Below are positions 15,164 to 23,088 of a stretch of 37,558 nucleotides of DNA, one piece after another. Origin of the DNA: UBA6987 sp045617825 (GTDB taxonomy: Bacteria; Bacillota; Clostridia; Lachnospirales; Lachnospiraceae); the NCBI GenBank assembly GCA_045617825.1, contig JAZLJI010000084.1, forward strand, positions 1 through 37,558, read 5' to 3'. Position 1 is the stretch's first letter, and each line of letters starts with the position of its first letter. Position numbers and translations under genes: made by a program. The notes beneath the pieces were generated by a model. The model ran no database searches and was not told the origin of the DNA. It saw nothing but the letters and a program-made list of their open reading frames with translations.

Positions 15164-15203
15164 AAGTAAGCTCCTTCTGCGGCCGCACCGCATTCCTGTC
15201 TCT

Positions 15204-15233
15204 GGTATAGCGCAAAGCCCGCGGTGCTGTCAA
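15204..15233 (-). promoter_or_regulatory. Promoter of the D-aminoacylase gene
   Basis: On the minus strand TTGACA (15233-15228) and TATACC (15209-15204) are 18 bases apart, about 40 bp before the ATG at 15163. The gene can therefore be expressed apart from the three-gene unit upstream. Confidence 0.65.
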
Positions 15234-15293
15234 GGGCAGGGGGAACAGTATCCCTTGTCGCTGCCGCCGGGAAATGCGATACCTCCGGCAGCC

Positions 15294-16583
15294 TCAGCGC
15301 CCGGCTTCCCCGGCGATCTCCGCAGTGACGCGCAGGAAGCGGTCGATATCCCCGGCGCCGTGACAGTGCAGCGGAGAGACCCGCACCAGACCCTCGGGAA
15401 AGCCCAGCGCGGTCACGATGCGCCGGGAGTAGATGCTGTCGCCGGTGCGGGGCGCCGTGATCACGCCGCGCTGCAGATAGGCTTCGCCCAACTGGGCGGT
15501 GGTCATCCCGCGGACCCGGATGCCGGCGATGAGGTCCCGGCCCTCCACGGAGTCCGGATCGGCCGCCAGGCTCACGCCCGGGATATGCCGCAGGCCGGGA
15601 GCCTCCGCGGTCCCCTCCAGCATCCGGTACAGCAGCGCCCGCTCCTGCAGATGGATGCGGCGCATGCCCTCACGGTACAGCGCGGTCCTGTCCTCGCTGG
15701 CGAGGAAGCGGCTGCCGATCCGGACCACGTAGTCGACGACGGCGGACATCGCCGCGAAGTTGCCGGGCGCGGGGGTGCCGAGCTCGAACACCTGCTGCTC
15801 CTTGGCGATGATCTTATGGTGCGGCATCGCGGCCACCCGGTCGGAGACGTAGGCGAAGCCGCAGCCGCGGACGGAGAAGAATTTGTACGGGGCGAAATTT
15901 ACCGCGTCCAGCCCGTAGCTTTCCACGTCCATGAGGGCGTGCGGCGCATGCTGCACGGCGTCGCTGATCAGGAAGACGTCCGGCTTCACGGCCCGGGCCG
16001 CGGCGCAGATCGAACCCATATCCATCACGCTGCCGGCCACGTTGGAGGCGGACATGACGCTCACGAGGGCAGTGCCCCGGTCGACCAGCCGGGCGATCTC
16101 CTCCGGCTCGACGCGGCCGGTCCGCGGATCGGGCAGGGCCACCCGCAGCTCCAGCCCGTGCTTTTCGCAGTGATACTGCACGGCATCGAAGGCGGAGGGG
16201 TGCTCCAGCGCCGAGACGACGCAGTTGGTGCCCGGCACGTTGTCCAGGATCAGATCGACGATCTTGAACATGCAGATCGAGGCGGTCAGCTCCGTCATGA
16301 GGGCGCCCGAGCGGGCATGGAACACCGTTTCCAGGATGTCCCGCGTGCCGTTTCTGACGTAGGCGCGCAGGTCAAGCCCCCGGGGATGATCCCGCTCGGG
16401 GCAGTCCGGGAAGCGCTCCAGCTCCGCCTTGATCTCCACGGCCCTTTTCAGGCGCAGGGAGCCGCCGGAATTATCGAAGAAGAGACGCTCCCCGTACGCG
16501 GGGTCGGCGTCCGTCATACAGAACTGCTCCTTCAGCTCAGCCGTAAAGGCGCTGTCGAAGAGGATCCCTCTGCTTTCGTCCAT
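15294..16583 (-). CDS. Class-V aminotransferase-fold PLP enzyme
   Basis: This 429-residue PLP enzyme has the class-V (cysteine desulfurase/isopenicillin-N-epimerase-like) fold. Landmarks are LFFDNSGGS near 34-42 (substrate-side N terminus), ALEHPS at 125-130, SASNVAGSVMDMG near 178-190, LISDAVQHAPH at 205-215 with PLP-binding Asp208 and Gln211, and NFAPYKFFSVRGCGF with Schiff-base Lys234. No desulfurase-type catalytic Cys loop stands out, so lyase, epimerase or transaminase activity is more likely than sulfur transfer. AAGGAGGT precedes the start. It is the last gene of a three-gene unit running from the M20 gene at 18994. The reaction cannot be assigned from sequence alone. Confidence 0.85.
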   Translation of the reverse strand: MDESRGILFDSAFTAELKEQFCMTDADPAYGERLFFDNSGGSLRLKRAVEIKAELERFPDCPERDHPRGLDLRAYVRNGTRDILETVFHARSGALMTELTASICMFKIVDLILDNVPGTNCVVSALEHPSAFDAVQYHCEKHGLELRVALPDPRTGRVEPEEIARLVDRGTALVSVMSASNVAGSVMDMGSICAAARAVKPDVFLISDAVQHAPHALMDVESYGLDAVNFAPYKFFSVRGCGFAYVSDRVAAMPHHKIIAKEQQVFELGTPAPGNFAAMSAVVDYVVRIGSRFLASEDRTALYREGMRRIHLQERALLYRMLEGTAEAPGLRHIPGVSLAADPDSVEGRDLIAGIRVRGMTTAQLGEAYLQRGVITAPRTGDSIYSRRIVTALGFPEGLVRVSPLHCHGAGDIDRFLRVTAEIAGEAGR

Positions 16584-16643
16584 GGTACGACCTCCTTATA
16601 TCTCAGAAATCAGCGGCAAACGCCGCCGCGGCCGGGACGCCCC

Positions 16644-17747
16644 TCATCGGGCGCCCGGATAGCCGATTTTGGCGAAATTGATCCGTTCCTTTCCGTTCTC
16701 GACCTCGTGTCCGTCCTCCCTCCAGGCGGCGTGATTGACCATCATCAGGGCCTGGGCGGTATCGGAATAGGCGATGTACAGATCGCCGAAGAGGGAAAGG
16801 GTCTCATGCTCGACGATCCCGTACGGCGAGAATACGTCGAGGACCGTTTTTCCGTCACGGACCATCTTGATCGCGTTGCGGTGATGGTGCATGGGCGGGA
16901 AATTCCCGGTGGACTGCCCGCTCAGGTAATTGTAGATCCGCAGCGGCTTCCCCTCATAGGGCAGGATGTCGGGACGGGACTGGATCGCGTCCGGGAAGAT
17001 GCCGCCCTCCCAGACCGCGCCGTCCGCGGACTCCATCCAGCCGACGCGCCCCGTTCCGGTATCGTCCTGTGGGACCCGGTAGACCGCGTGATACCCGGCC
17101 TCATCACGGTAATAGCGGAATTCGTAAATGACCCGGTGCGGGCAGACGGCAAAGGGCACCAGCGTGTATCCGTCAAAGCGGCACAGGACCGGATAGCTGA
17201 CGCCGTCCAGCGTAACGGCGGTATAGACAGACCCCTGAAAGCGGCTGGCCTTATTGATGTAGGGCGCCGCGGCGGAGGGGCATTCCAGCCCCTTTTCCGC
17301 CAGATACTGCCGGTAACCTTCGTTGTTCAGGGGCACGTCGCCCTTCGCGGTGCGGAACAGGATCTCCTTCCGCTCGGAGACCGTGTCCGTATGAAGATCG
17401 TAATCCCGGCAGAAGGCGGCGAGCCTTTCTCCGCGATCAACGGTAAAGACCACTCTGACGCAGGCGTCCCCGATCAGGTAGATGCAGTTGCACAGGAGCC
17501 CCCGGGAGAGGCCAATGCCGGTATCCAGCACCACGTGACGGATATTCGTCGGCTGGCCCGGCGGGAAGACGCTCAGGCAGAGCTTTCCGGAGGATTCTCC
17601 GTAGGCCTTCTGCAGGCCGGTCAGGTAGGAAAGAAAGATCAGGCCGTTGGCGCTGTCATACGCCAGGGAGGAGGCACAGGCGGCGGTCTCCAGGAGGCCG
17701 TCGTTGACCTGTACGGCGCGGTCGGTAAAGCATTCGGGGCTTATCAT
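16644..17747 (-). CDS. Unrecognised 367-residue protein, possibly a beta-propeller
   Basis: The protein has no signal peptide or membrane segment. It has regularly spaced short beta-like stretches with aromatic and glycine residues (GLIFLSYLTGLQKAYGESSG, YEFRYYRDEAGYHAVYRV, DGAVWEGGIFPDAIQSRPDI, FGDLYIAYSD), reminiscent of BNR/sialidase-type beta-propellers; I see no complete Asp-box series to prove it. It starts 20 bp downstream of the M20 amidohydrolase stop and ends 60 bp before the PLP enzyme. The three genes are therefore probably one operon under the divergent LysR regulator. It could be a hydrolase or isomerase in the same pathway; this is inference from location. Confidence 0.7.
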   Translation of the reverse strand: MISPECFTDRAVQVNDGLLETAACASSLAYDSANGLIFLSYLTGLQKAYGESSGKLCLSVFPPGQPTNIRHVVLDTGIGLSRGLLCNCIYLIGDACVRVVFTVDRGERLAAFCRDYDLHTDTVSERKEILFRTAKGDVPLNNEGYRQYLAEKGLECPSAAAPYINKASRFQGSVYTAVTLDGVSYPVLCRFDGYTLVPFAVCPHRVIYEFRYYRDEAGYHAVYRVPQDDTGTGRVGWMESADGAVWEGGIFPDAIQSRPDILPYEGKPLRIYNYLSGQSTGNFPPMHHHRNAIKMVRDGKTVLDVFSPYGIVEHETLSLFGDLYIAYSDTAQALMMVNHAAWREDGHEVENGKERINFAKIGYPGAR

Positions 17748-17767
17748 GATCGGTCGTCCCTCCTTCT

Positions 17768-18994
17768 TCAGGGAACGTCCGCGGTCCGGCTGCGGTCCGC
17801 GGCGTCTTCCTTCTGCCAGTCCAGGGCGAACCGCGCCAGGATCGCCGTCCCGGACCAGAAGGTTTCCTCGTTGACGGTGAAGCGGGGATTGTGGTGCGGA
17901 TAGTCCCGCTCATCGCCGAAGGCCGAGCAGTGGAAGAAGTAGACTGAGGGCACCAGCTCGGCAAATCTGGCGAAGTCCTCACCGTTGGGCGTCAGCTCCC
18001 GGATCTCCTTCACCGAGGCCTGCCCGACCACCTTTGCCGCGGCGGCCACAAGCTTCTCCGTCATGGCAGGGTCGTTGACCGAGGGCATCAGGTCGAAGAT
18101 CTGCCCGAGCTCCACGCGGCAGCGCATGCCCTCCGCCGCGCAGCGGCAGATCTGTTCGACCCGCCGGTAGTAATAGTCCTGCTCCTCCCGGGTCGTCGAG
18201 CGGATCGTTCCCTCGATATAGCATTCCTCCGGCACGGCGTTGTTGCGGGTGCCGCCCTTTATCACGCTGACGGACACGATGGCGGGGGCCTGCGGAGCCC
18301 GCTCCCGGCTGGTCAGGGCCTGGATCTGGGTCACCGCCGCGCAGGCGGGCAGGATCGGGTCGATCCCCAGCTGCGGCGTGGCGACGTGGGTCGCTTTGCC
18401 GATAAAGCGCGCGAAGAAGGCGCGGATCGCGAAGGAGGACATGCGGGGATGGTAGCAGATGTCGCCTGAGGTGAACTGCGGCCCCATCAGATTTCCCGTG
18501 TGCAGCGCGATCATGGCGTCCACCCGGGGAGCCTCCAGGACCCCGTCCGCGATCATGGCCCGGGCGCCGCCGTCGCCCTCCTCATAGGGCTGGAAGATCA
18601 TTTTCACGCTGCCGCGCAGCTCCTCCCGGTGGGCGAGGAGCAGGCCGGCGGCACCTAAGGCCATCGCCGTATGGGCGTCGTGGCCGCAGGCGTGCATATT
18701 GCCGTTCACGGAGGCAAAGGGCAGTCCCGTTTCTTCCCGGATCGGCAGACCGTCGCAGTCCGCGCGGATGCCCAGGCATTTGCCGGGGAGGCCGCCCCGG
18801 ATCAGGCAGGAGACTCCGTTCCCGCCGATGCCGGTCCGGATATCCTCGCAGCCCAGCTCCCGCAGCTTCTCCGCGATCTTACCGGAGGTGATGGGCGTAT
18901 CCATTTTCAGCTCGGGACATTGGTGGAATTCCCTCCGCCAGGCGACGATGGTGTCCTGCAGGGCCAGGGCTTCCTTCTTCAGCTGATCATCCAT
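17768..18994 (-). CDS. M20-family metallo-amidohydrolase
   Basis: This 408-residue cytosolic enzyme resembles hippurate hydrolase and N-acyl-L-amino-acid amidohydrolases (M20D). Motifs: WRREFHQCPEL near 19-29, GIRADCDGLPI near 75-85 (usually RADMDALPI), NMHACGHDAHTAM with Cys103, His105 and His108, FQPYEEGDGGA with Glu138/Glu139, and IALHTGN near 163. These are the metal ligands and catalytic Glu of the family. The C-terminal HNPRFTVNEE provides the last ligand His. AGGAGG precedes the start. It is the first gene of the unit divergent from the LysR gene. With the D-aminoacylase it suggests cleavage of amide-linked amino-acid conjugates of both configurations. Confidence 0.92.
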   Translation of the reverse strand: MDDQLKKEALALQDTIVAWRREFHQCPELKMDTPITSGKIAEKLRELGCEDIRTGIGGNGVSCLIRGGLPGKCLGIRADCDGLPIREETGLPFASVNGNMHACGHDAHTAMALGAAGLLLAHREELRGSVKMIFQPYEEGDGGARAMIADGVLEAPRVDAMIALHTGNLMGPQFTSGDICYHPRMSSFAIRAFFARFIGKATHVATPQLGIDPILPACAAVTQIQALTSRERAPQAPAIVSVSVIKGGTRNNAVPEECYIEGTIRSTTREEQDYYYRRVEQICRCAAEGMRCRVELGQIFDLMPSVNDPAMTEKLVAAAAKVVGQASVKEIRELTPNGEDFARFAELVPSVYFFHCSAFGDERDYPHHNPRFTVNEETFWSGTAILARFALDWQKEDAADRSRTADVP

Positions 18995-19032
18995 AATAGC
19001 TCCTCCTTTGTCGGCGATGATGAACTGCTCTT

Positions 19033-19119
19033 ATCATAACCTATATATCCAGAATAATCTATAACTTTCCCCTTGAATAATTCAATAGCACCGGTTAGTA
19101 TATAGATAACTTCTATATA
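19033..19119. promoter_or_regulatory. Divergent M20/LysR control region with a perfect dyad
   Basis: The AT-rich 135-bp gap holds a plus-strand promoter for the LysR gene: TTGAAT (19073-19078), 17 bases, TAGTAT (19096-19101). A minus-strand -10 (TATGAT, 19038-19033) with a weak -35 serves the M20 unit. A perfect dyad, TATATAGA-TAACT-TCTATATA (19099-19119), overlaps the LysR promoter and matches the interrupted-dyad type of LysR site. TTGAA-TAA-TTCAA (19073-19085) is a second, smaller dyad. The layout suits autorepression of lysR and activation of the divergent unit. Confidence 0.65.
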
Positions 19120-19129
19120 TGGAGGCGGC

Positions 19130-20071
19130 ATGAACAACGCGCAGATAGAATCCTTCCTCACCATCGTGAAGACCGGCAGCCTGAACAAAGCGGCCGAGCT
19201 GCTGTATATTTCCCAGCCGACCCTGACCTACCGCCTGAAAAGCCTGGAGGAGGAGCTGGGACACACCCTCTTCTTCCGCAAAAGGGGGCAGCATTTGTCG
19301 GTGCTGACCCCGGAGGGAAAGGCCTTCCTGCCCATCGCGGAGCAGTGGAGGCGCGCCTTCAGCGAAACGGAAAGCTTCAAGGCCGACCGGCTGCAGCAGG
19401 AGATCCGGATCGCCTCGGTGGACAGCCTGAACGCCTACGCGTTCATCCCGCTTTTCCAGACGCTGGGCACGGTCGCCAGCCATCTGAGCATCCGGACCCA
19501 TTATTCCTACGAGATCTATGCCCTGGCGGAGCGGCAGGAGATCGACGTCGGCTTCGTGCTGCAGCCCTATCAGATCCCGGATATCCGGGTGACGCCGCTT
19601 TTCTCCGAGAAAATGTACCTGGTCTTCGGCGCGCGGCCGGCGGAGGGAAAGCCCTGCCTGCACCCGCTGGAGCTGGACCCGGCGAAGGAGATCTACCTGG
19701 ACTGGGGCGGCGAATTCAGACGCTGGCATGAGCGGTGGTTCGGCGGCCGCGCGCAGCCCTACGTCAAGATCGACACGATTTCCCTTTGGGAGCAGTTCCT
19801 GCGGGAGGACAGCTGGGCGATCCTTCCGGCCTCGGTGCTGGCGGCATTCAGGCAGAAAACGGCGCTGACGGCCGTCCTGCCGGAGGAGGGGCCGCCCGAC
19901 CGGATCTGCTATATGATCAGCAGCCGGCACAGTCCCCTCGACAAATGCCTGTGGGCGCCGGATTTCTTCGGCGCACTGGACGGTTTTTTGCGGGAAAAGG
20001 CCTGGCTGACCCGCCTTTGGAGGCCGGTTCCTCCGGAAAATTCTTGCAAAACCGATGCCGGCTTGATATGA
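19130..20071 (+). CDS. LysR-family transcriptional regulator
   Basis: This 313-residue regulator has the standard LysR winged helix-turn-helix at residues 1-65: IESFLTIVKTGSLNKAAELL, then ISQPTLTYRLKSLEEELG and the wing LFFRKRGQHLSVLTPEGKAF. A type-2 periplasmic-binding-like effector domain follows from about 85 (IRIASVDSLNAYAFIPLF; FSEKMYLVFG; SWAILPASVLAAF). It is divergent from the M20/unknown/PLP genes, the classic arrangement for a LysR activator of an adjacent catabolic unit. The effector is therefore probably an N-acyl amino acid or a breakdown product (inference). GGAGGCGGC precedes the ATG. Its last codons overlap the promoter for the next gene. Confidence 0.93.
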   Translation: MNNAQIESFLTIVKTGSLNKAAELLYISQPTLTYRLKSLEEELGHTLFFRKRGQHLSVLTPEGKAFLPIAEQWRRAFSETESFKADRLQQEIRIASVDSLNAYAFIPLFQTLGTVASHLSIRTHYSYEIYALAERQEIDVGFVLQPYQIPDIRVTPLFSEKMYLVFGARPAEGKPCLHPLELDPAKEIYLDWGGEFRRWHERWFGGRAQPYVKIDTISLWEQFLREDSWAILPASVLAAFRQKTALTAVLPEEGPPDRICYMISSRHSPLDKCLWAPDFFGALDGFLREKAWLTRLWRPVPPENSCKTDAGLI

Positions 20072-20072
20072 T
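20044..20072 (+). promoter_or_regulatory. Promoter of the GGDEF/EAL gene, inside the lysR 3' end
   Basis: TTGCAA (20044-20049), a 17-base spacer and TATGAT (20067-20072) with an extended TGA in front form a good promoter overlapping the lysR stop codon, about 46 bp before the next start. Confidence 0.65.
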
Positions 20073-20118
20073 AAATCGGTAATGCTATTATGCCGTATTC
20101 CCGTCGAAGGAGATGGAC

Positions 20119-22962
20119 ATGTATCCGATTCTGATCCTGCGGGCAGAGGTCGTCTGCCTGGTCATTTTGATCTTCCTGAGGTATACTTCCCGGTCTTATC
20201 AGATCGACAGTGAGACCAAGAGCTTCAAGCGGCTGCTGTTTTGGGCTGCCGTCCACGTCTGCTTCGATATCGCGACGGTCCTGACCGTCAACCGTACGCA
20301 GACGGTCCCGCGGTGGCTCAACGACGGCTGTCACGTGATTTTTTACATGTCGGCGATCCTCTTCTCCAACGAGATCGTCAATTACGTGATCGCCCTGTGC
20401 TATCCGAAAAGCACCCGCAAATGCTATATCGTCGGGCTCATCCTCACAGCGGTCTATTTCTTCAGTCTCCCCGTCCTTAAAATGTCCTACGTGGAGGACC
20501 TGGGGACCTATTCCAGCACCGGCCCCGCTGCCTTCGTGGGCTTCGGGCTCGCGTTCCTGTTCTTCATCGCCGCGCTGGTCATCATTTTCCGGAATCTGGA
20601 GAAAATGCCCCTGTCCATCAAAAACGCGCTGATCCCCATGATGATCGTGCTGATCGTGGTGGAGGTCGGTCAGATCTTCTGGCGCAGTCTGCTGTTTACC
20701 GGCTGCGCGATCACCATCGTGACGGTCGGCTTTTTCTTCTCCCTGGAGAATCCGGTGGAGGTGTTCAAGCGGAAGGCCATGACGGACGCGCTCACCGGGG
20801 TGCGTTCCCGCAGCAGCTATGAGGAGGACATCGAGGAACTGGACAAAAGGTTCCGCACGAGTCCCGACGACCGGTACATTTTCGTGTTCTGCGATATCAA
20901 TGATCTGCGGAGCGTCAACAACCGCTTCGGCCATTCCGAGGGGGACAATTATATCAGTCTGATCGCCGCGGCCCTGAACAAGTGCATGGCGCACGCGGCC
21001 GCGGTATACCGGATCGGCGGGGACGAGTTCCTGATCGTTTACGAGGCGGCCGACGAAGCGACGGTGGAGAAGGAGATCCGTGCACTGCAGGCGGAATGCG
21101 CCGCCTCGGCCGGAGCGCTGCCTTATACTCCCGCGATCGCCGCCGGATACGCCAGATCCTCCGTGAATCACCGGAGCCTTAAGGACGTGGTGAAGACCGC
21201 GGACTACGCGATGTATAAGAACAAGGCCGCGCTGAAGCAGAACATCGCCGCCTCGGCTGCTCTGGGGGCCAAGCTGAACTACGCCGGCCTGACGGGGAAG
21301 ACCTTTGACGCCATGTGCACCTCGAACGCAGGCAATTATCCCTTCATCACCAATCTGGAGACCGACGTGACCCGCATCTCGCCGGCCTGGAGCGAATTCT
21401 TCGGGCTGAACGGCGAATTCTTTGAGAATTTCATGGATATCTGGAAGGAGCGGATCCATCCGGACTATAAGGAAGGGTACCTGGAGGATATCGCCTCCGT
21501 GATCAACGGTCACAAGAAATACCACAACTACGAATACCTGGCCAGAAGGGGGGACGGCTCCTACGTTTCCGTTTCCTGCCACGGCGCCATTTACCGGGAC
21601 AACGCGGAGGGCGGCTCCTTCTTCACCGGCTACATGGTCAATCACGGCGTGGAGGACAATACCGATAAGGTCTCGGGCCTGCGGAACTTCGAGGCGCTGA
21701 CCTCCTCCGTATGCCTGCTCATGGACGAGGAGAAGCCCTTCGCGCTGCTGAAGCTCAAGCTGGTCAATTTCGGCCGGGTCAACATGCTCTACGGCTACAG
21801 CAGCGGCGACAGGATCATCCAGAAGATCGCGGAGACCCTGCGCGCAGAGCTGGGAGACAGCGGAGAGGTGTTCTGCAATAACGCGGTCAATTTCACCATC
21901 CTGTTCGGGCACGATGACGCGGAGCAGATCGAAAATTACTATAATCTGATCTCGTCGCGGCTGGCCAGGGGCGTGGAGACCGGCGTGGGCACGATCCCGG
22001 TGATCCTGTCCGGCGGCGCGCTGCTCAATCACGGCGAGCATCTCCGGGTCCAGGATATGCGCCGGACCCTGGTGTACGTGCTGGAGGAGTCGATCTACTT
22101 CCGCAGAAACAAGCTGGTGATCTACGGCTACCACAACGAGAAGATCACCAACGCGGACTTCTCGCTGCTTTCAGAGATCCACAGGGACGCGCTGTCGGAG
22201 ATGAAGTATTTCCAGCTGCAGTATCAGCCGATCGTCGACGTGGCCAGCTGGAAGACCGTGGGCGCCGAGGCGCTGCTGCGCTGGATCCATCCCGTGCACG
22301 GCGAGATCGCTCCCGGCAAATTCATCGCCTTCCTGGAAAACGATCCCTGCTATTACCGGCTGGGTCTGGGGATCCTGAACCAGGCCGTCAAGGACGCGGT
22401 GGAGATCCGGAAGAAGATCCCCGCCTTCCGGATGAACGTCAACATCACGGTGCTTCAGCTGCAGAACGAATGCTTCGTGGAGCACGTGCTGGGCATTCTC
22501 GGCAAATACCAGCTGGCCCCGGAAGGCCTCTGTCTGGAGCTGACCGAGCGCTGCAAGGAGATGGACAGCAGCTTCCTGGCCGCCAAGATCGCGGAGCTCA
22601 GAAGCAAGGGCATCCGCGTGGCCTTCGACGATCTGGGCACCGGCTATTCCACCATCAACCTGCTAATGGATATTCCGGTGGACGAGATCAAGCTGGACCG
22701 CAATTTCGTCCGCGACCTGAAGAGCCGCGAGAGCTACCAGCTCTTTGTCCGCTCGCTGGTGCTGGGGACCACCTCAGAGGAGAACAACTATACCATCTGC
22801 TTCGAGGGCATCGAAACGGAGGAGATGGTCAACTACGTGCGTGGCTTCGGCGACTATCTGGCGCAGGGCTATTTCTTCGCCAGATCGCTGTCCATCGAGG
22901 AATTCGTGTCCCGCCTGGAGCGGGAGATTGGGAAGGGCCCGGAGGGCGAAGGCCGGGCATGA
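20119..22962 (+). CDS. Membrane c-di-GMP enzyme: GGDEF-PAS-degenerate GGDEF-EAL
   Basis: The start is set at 20119 (947 residues) because AAGGAG lies six bases upstream; the ATG at 20113 abuts that box. About residues 1-210 form six or seven membrane helices, probably a sensor. GGDEF domain 1 (about 215-375) has an intact IGGDEFL at 299-305 but no RxxD inhibitory site. A PAS-like domain (about 390-505) follows, then a second GGDEF-like fold (about 515-665) whose active loop reads NNAVNFTILF, so it is inactive. The EAL domain (about 685-935) keeps its key residues: AEALLRW, NVNITV, LELTE, FDDLGTGYS, IKLDR, FEGIET and LAQGYFF. It can plausibly both make and degrade c-di-GMP. It precedes the large unknown gene by 126 bp. 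Confidence 0.93.
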   Translation: MYPILILRAEVVCLVILIFLRYTSRSYQIDSETKSFKRLLFWAAVHVCFDIATVLTVNRTQTVPRWLNDGCHVIFYMSAILFSNEIVNYVIALCYPKSTRKCYIVGLILTAVYFFSLPVLKMSYVEDLGTYSSTGPAAFVGFGLAFLFFIAALVIIFRNLEKMPLSIKNALIPMMIVLIVVEVGQIFWRSLLFTGCAITIVTVGFFFSLENPVEVFKRKAMTDALTGVRSRSSYEEDIEELDKRFRTSPDDRYIFVFCDINDLRSVNNRFGHSEGDNYISLIAAALNKCMAHAAAVYRIGGDEFLIVYEAADEATVEKEIRALQAECAASAGALPYTPAIAAGYARSSVNHRSLKDVVKTADYAMYKNKAALKQNIAASAALGAKLNYAGLTGKTFDAMCTSNAGNYPFITNLETDVTRISPAWSEFFGLNGEFFENFMDIWKERIHPDYKEGYLEDIASVINGHKKYHNYEYLARRGDGSYVSVSCHGAIYRDNAEGGSFFTGYMVNHGVEDNTDKVSGLRNFEALTSSVCLLMDEEKPFALLKLKLVNFGRVNMLYGYSSGDRIIQKIAETLRAELGDSGEVFCNNAVNFTILFGHDDAEQIENYYNLISSRLARGVETGVGTIPVILSGGALLNHGEHLRVQDMRRTLVYVLEESIYFRRNKLVIYGYHNEKITNADFSLLSEIHRDALSEMKYFQLQYQPIVDVASWKTVGAEALLRWIHPVHGEIAPGKFIAFLENDPCYYRLGLGILNQAVKDAVEIRKKIPAFRMNVNITVLQLQNECFVEHVLGILGKYQLAPEGLCLELTERCKEMDSSFLAAKIAELRSKGIRVAFDDLGTGYSTINLLMDIPVDEIKLDRNFVRDLKSRESYQLFVRSLVLGTTSEENNYTICFEGIETEEMVNYVRGFGDYLAQGYFFARSLSIEEFVSRLEREIGKGPEGEGRA

Positions 22963-23088
22963 CAGGCAGCTGACGCTGCTTTCGGTGAGCGGATCGGTCA
23001 TCCGAAAAAGCGCCGCAGACAGAGCCGCGGCGGACCGGCCGCGGGACACCGTGACAGAAGGTACGGATTCAGTTAAGGAGGAACCGTC

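Noticed and set aside
15240..15290. CTGCCG...CGGCAG hairpin after the class-V PLP gene as a terminator
   Set aside because: The stem is imperfect and there is no T-run on the minus strand.
23025..23044. GC hairpin (CCGCGG arms) between the GGDEF/EAL gene and the giant gene, as a terminator
   Set aside because: There is no T-tract after the stem and the stem is imperfect. It may slow polymerase, but I cannot call it a terminator.
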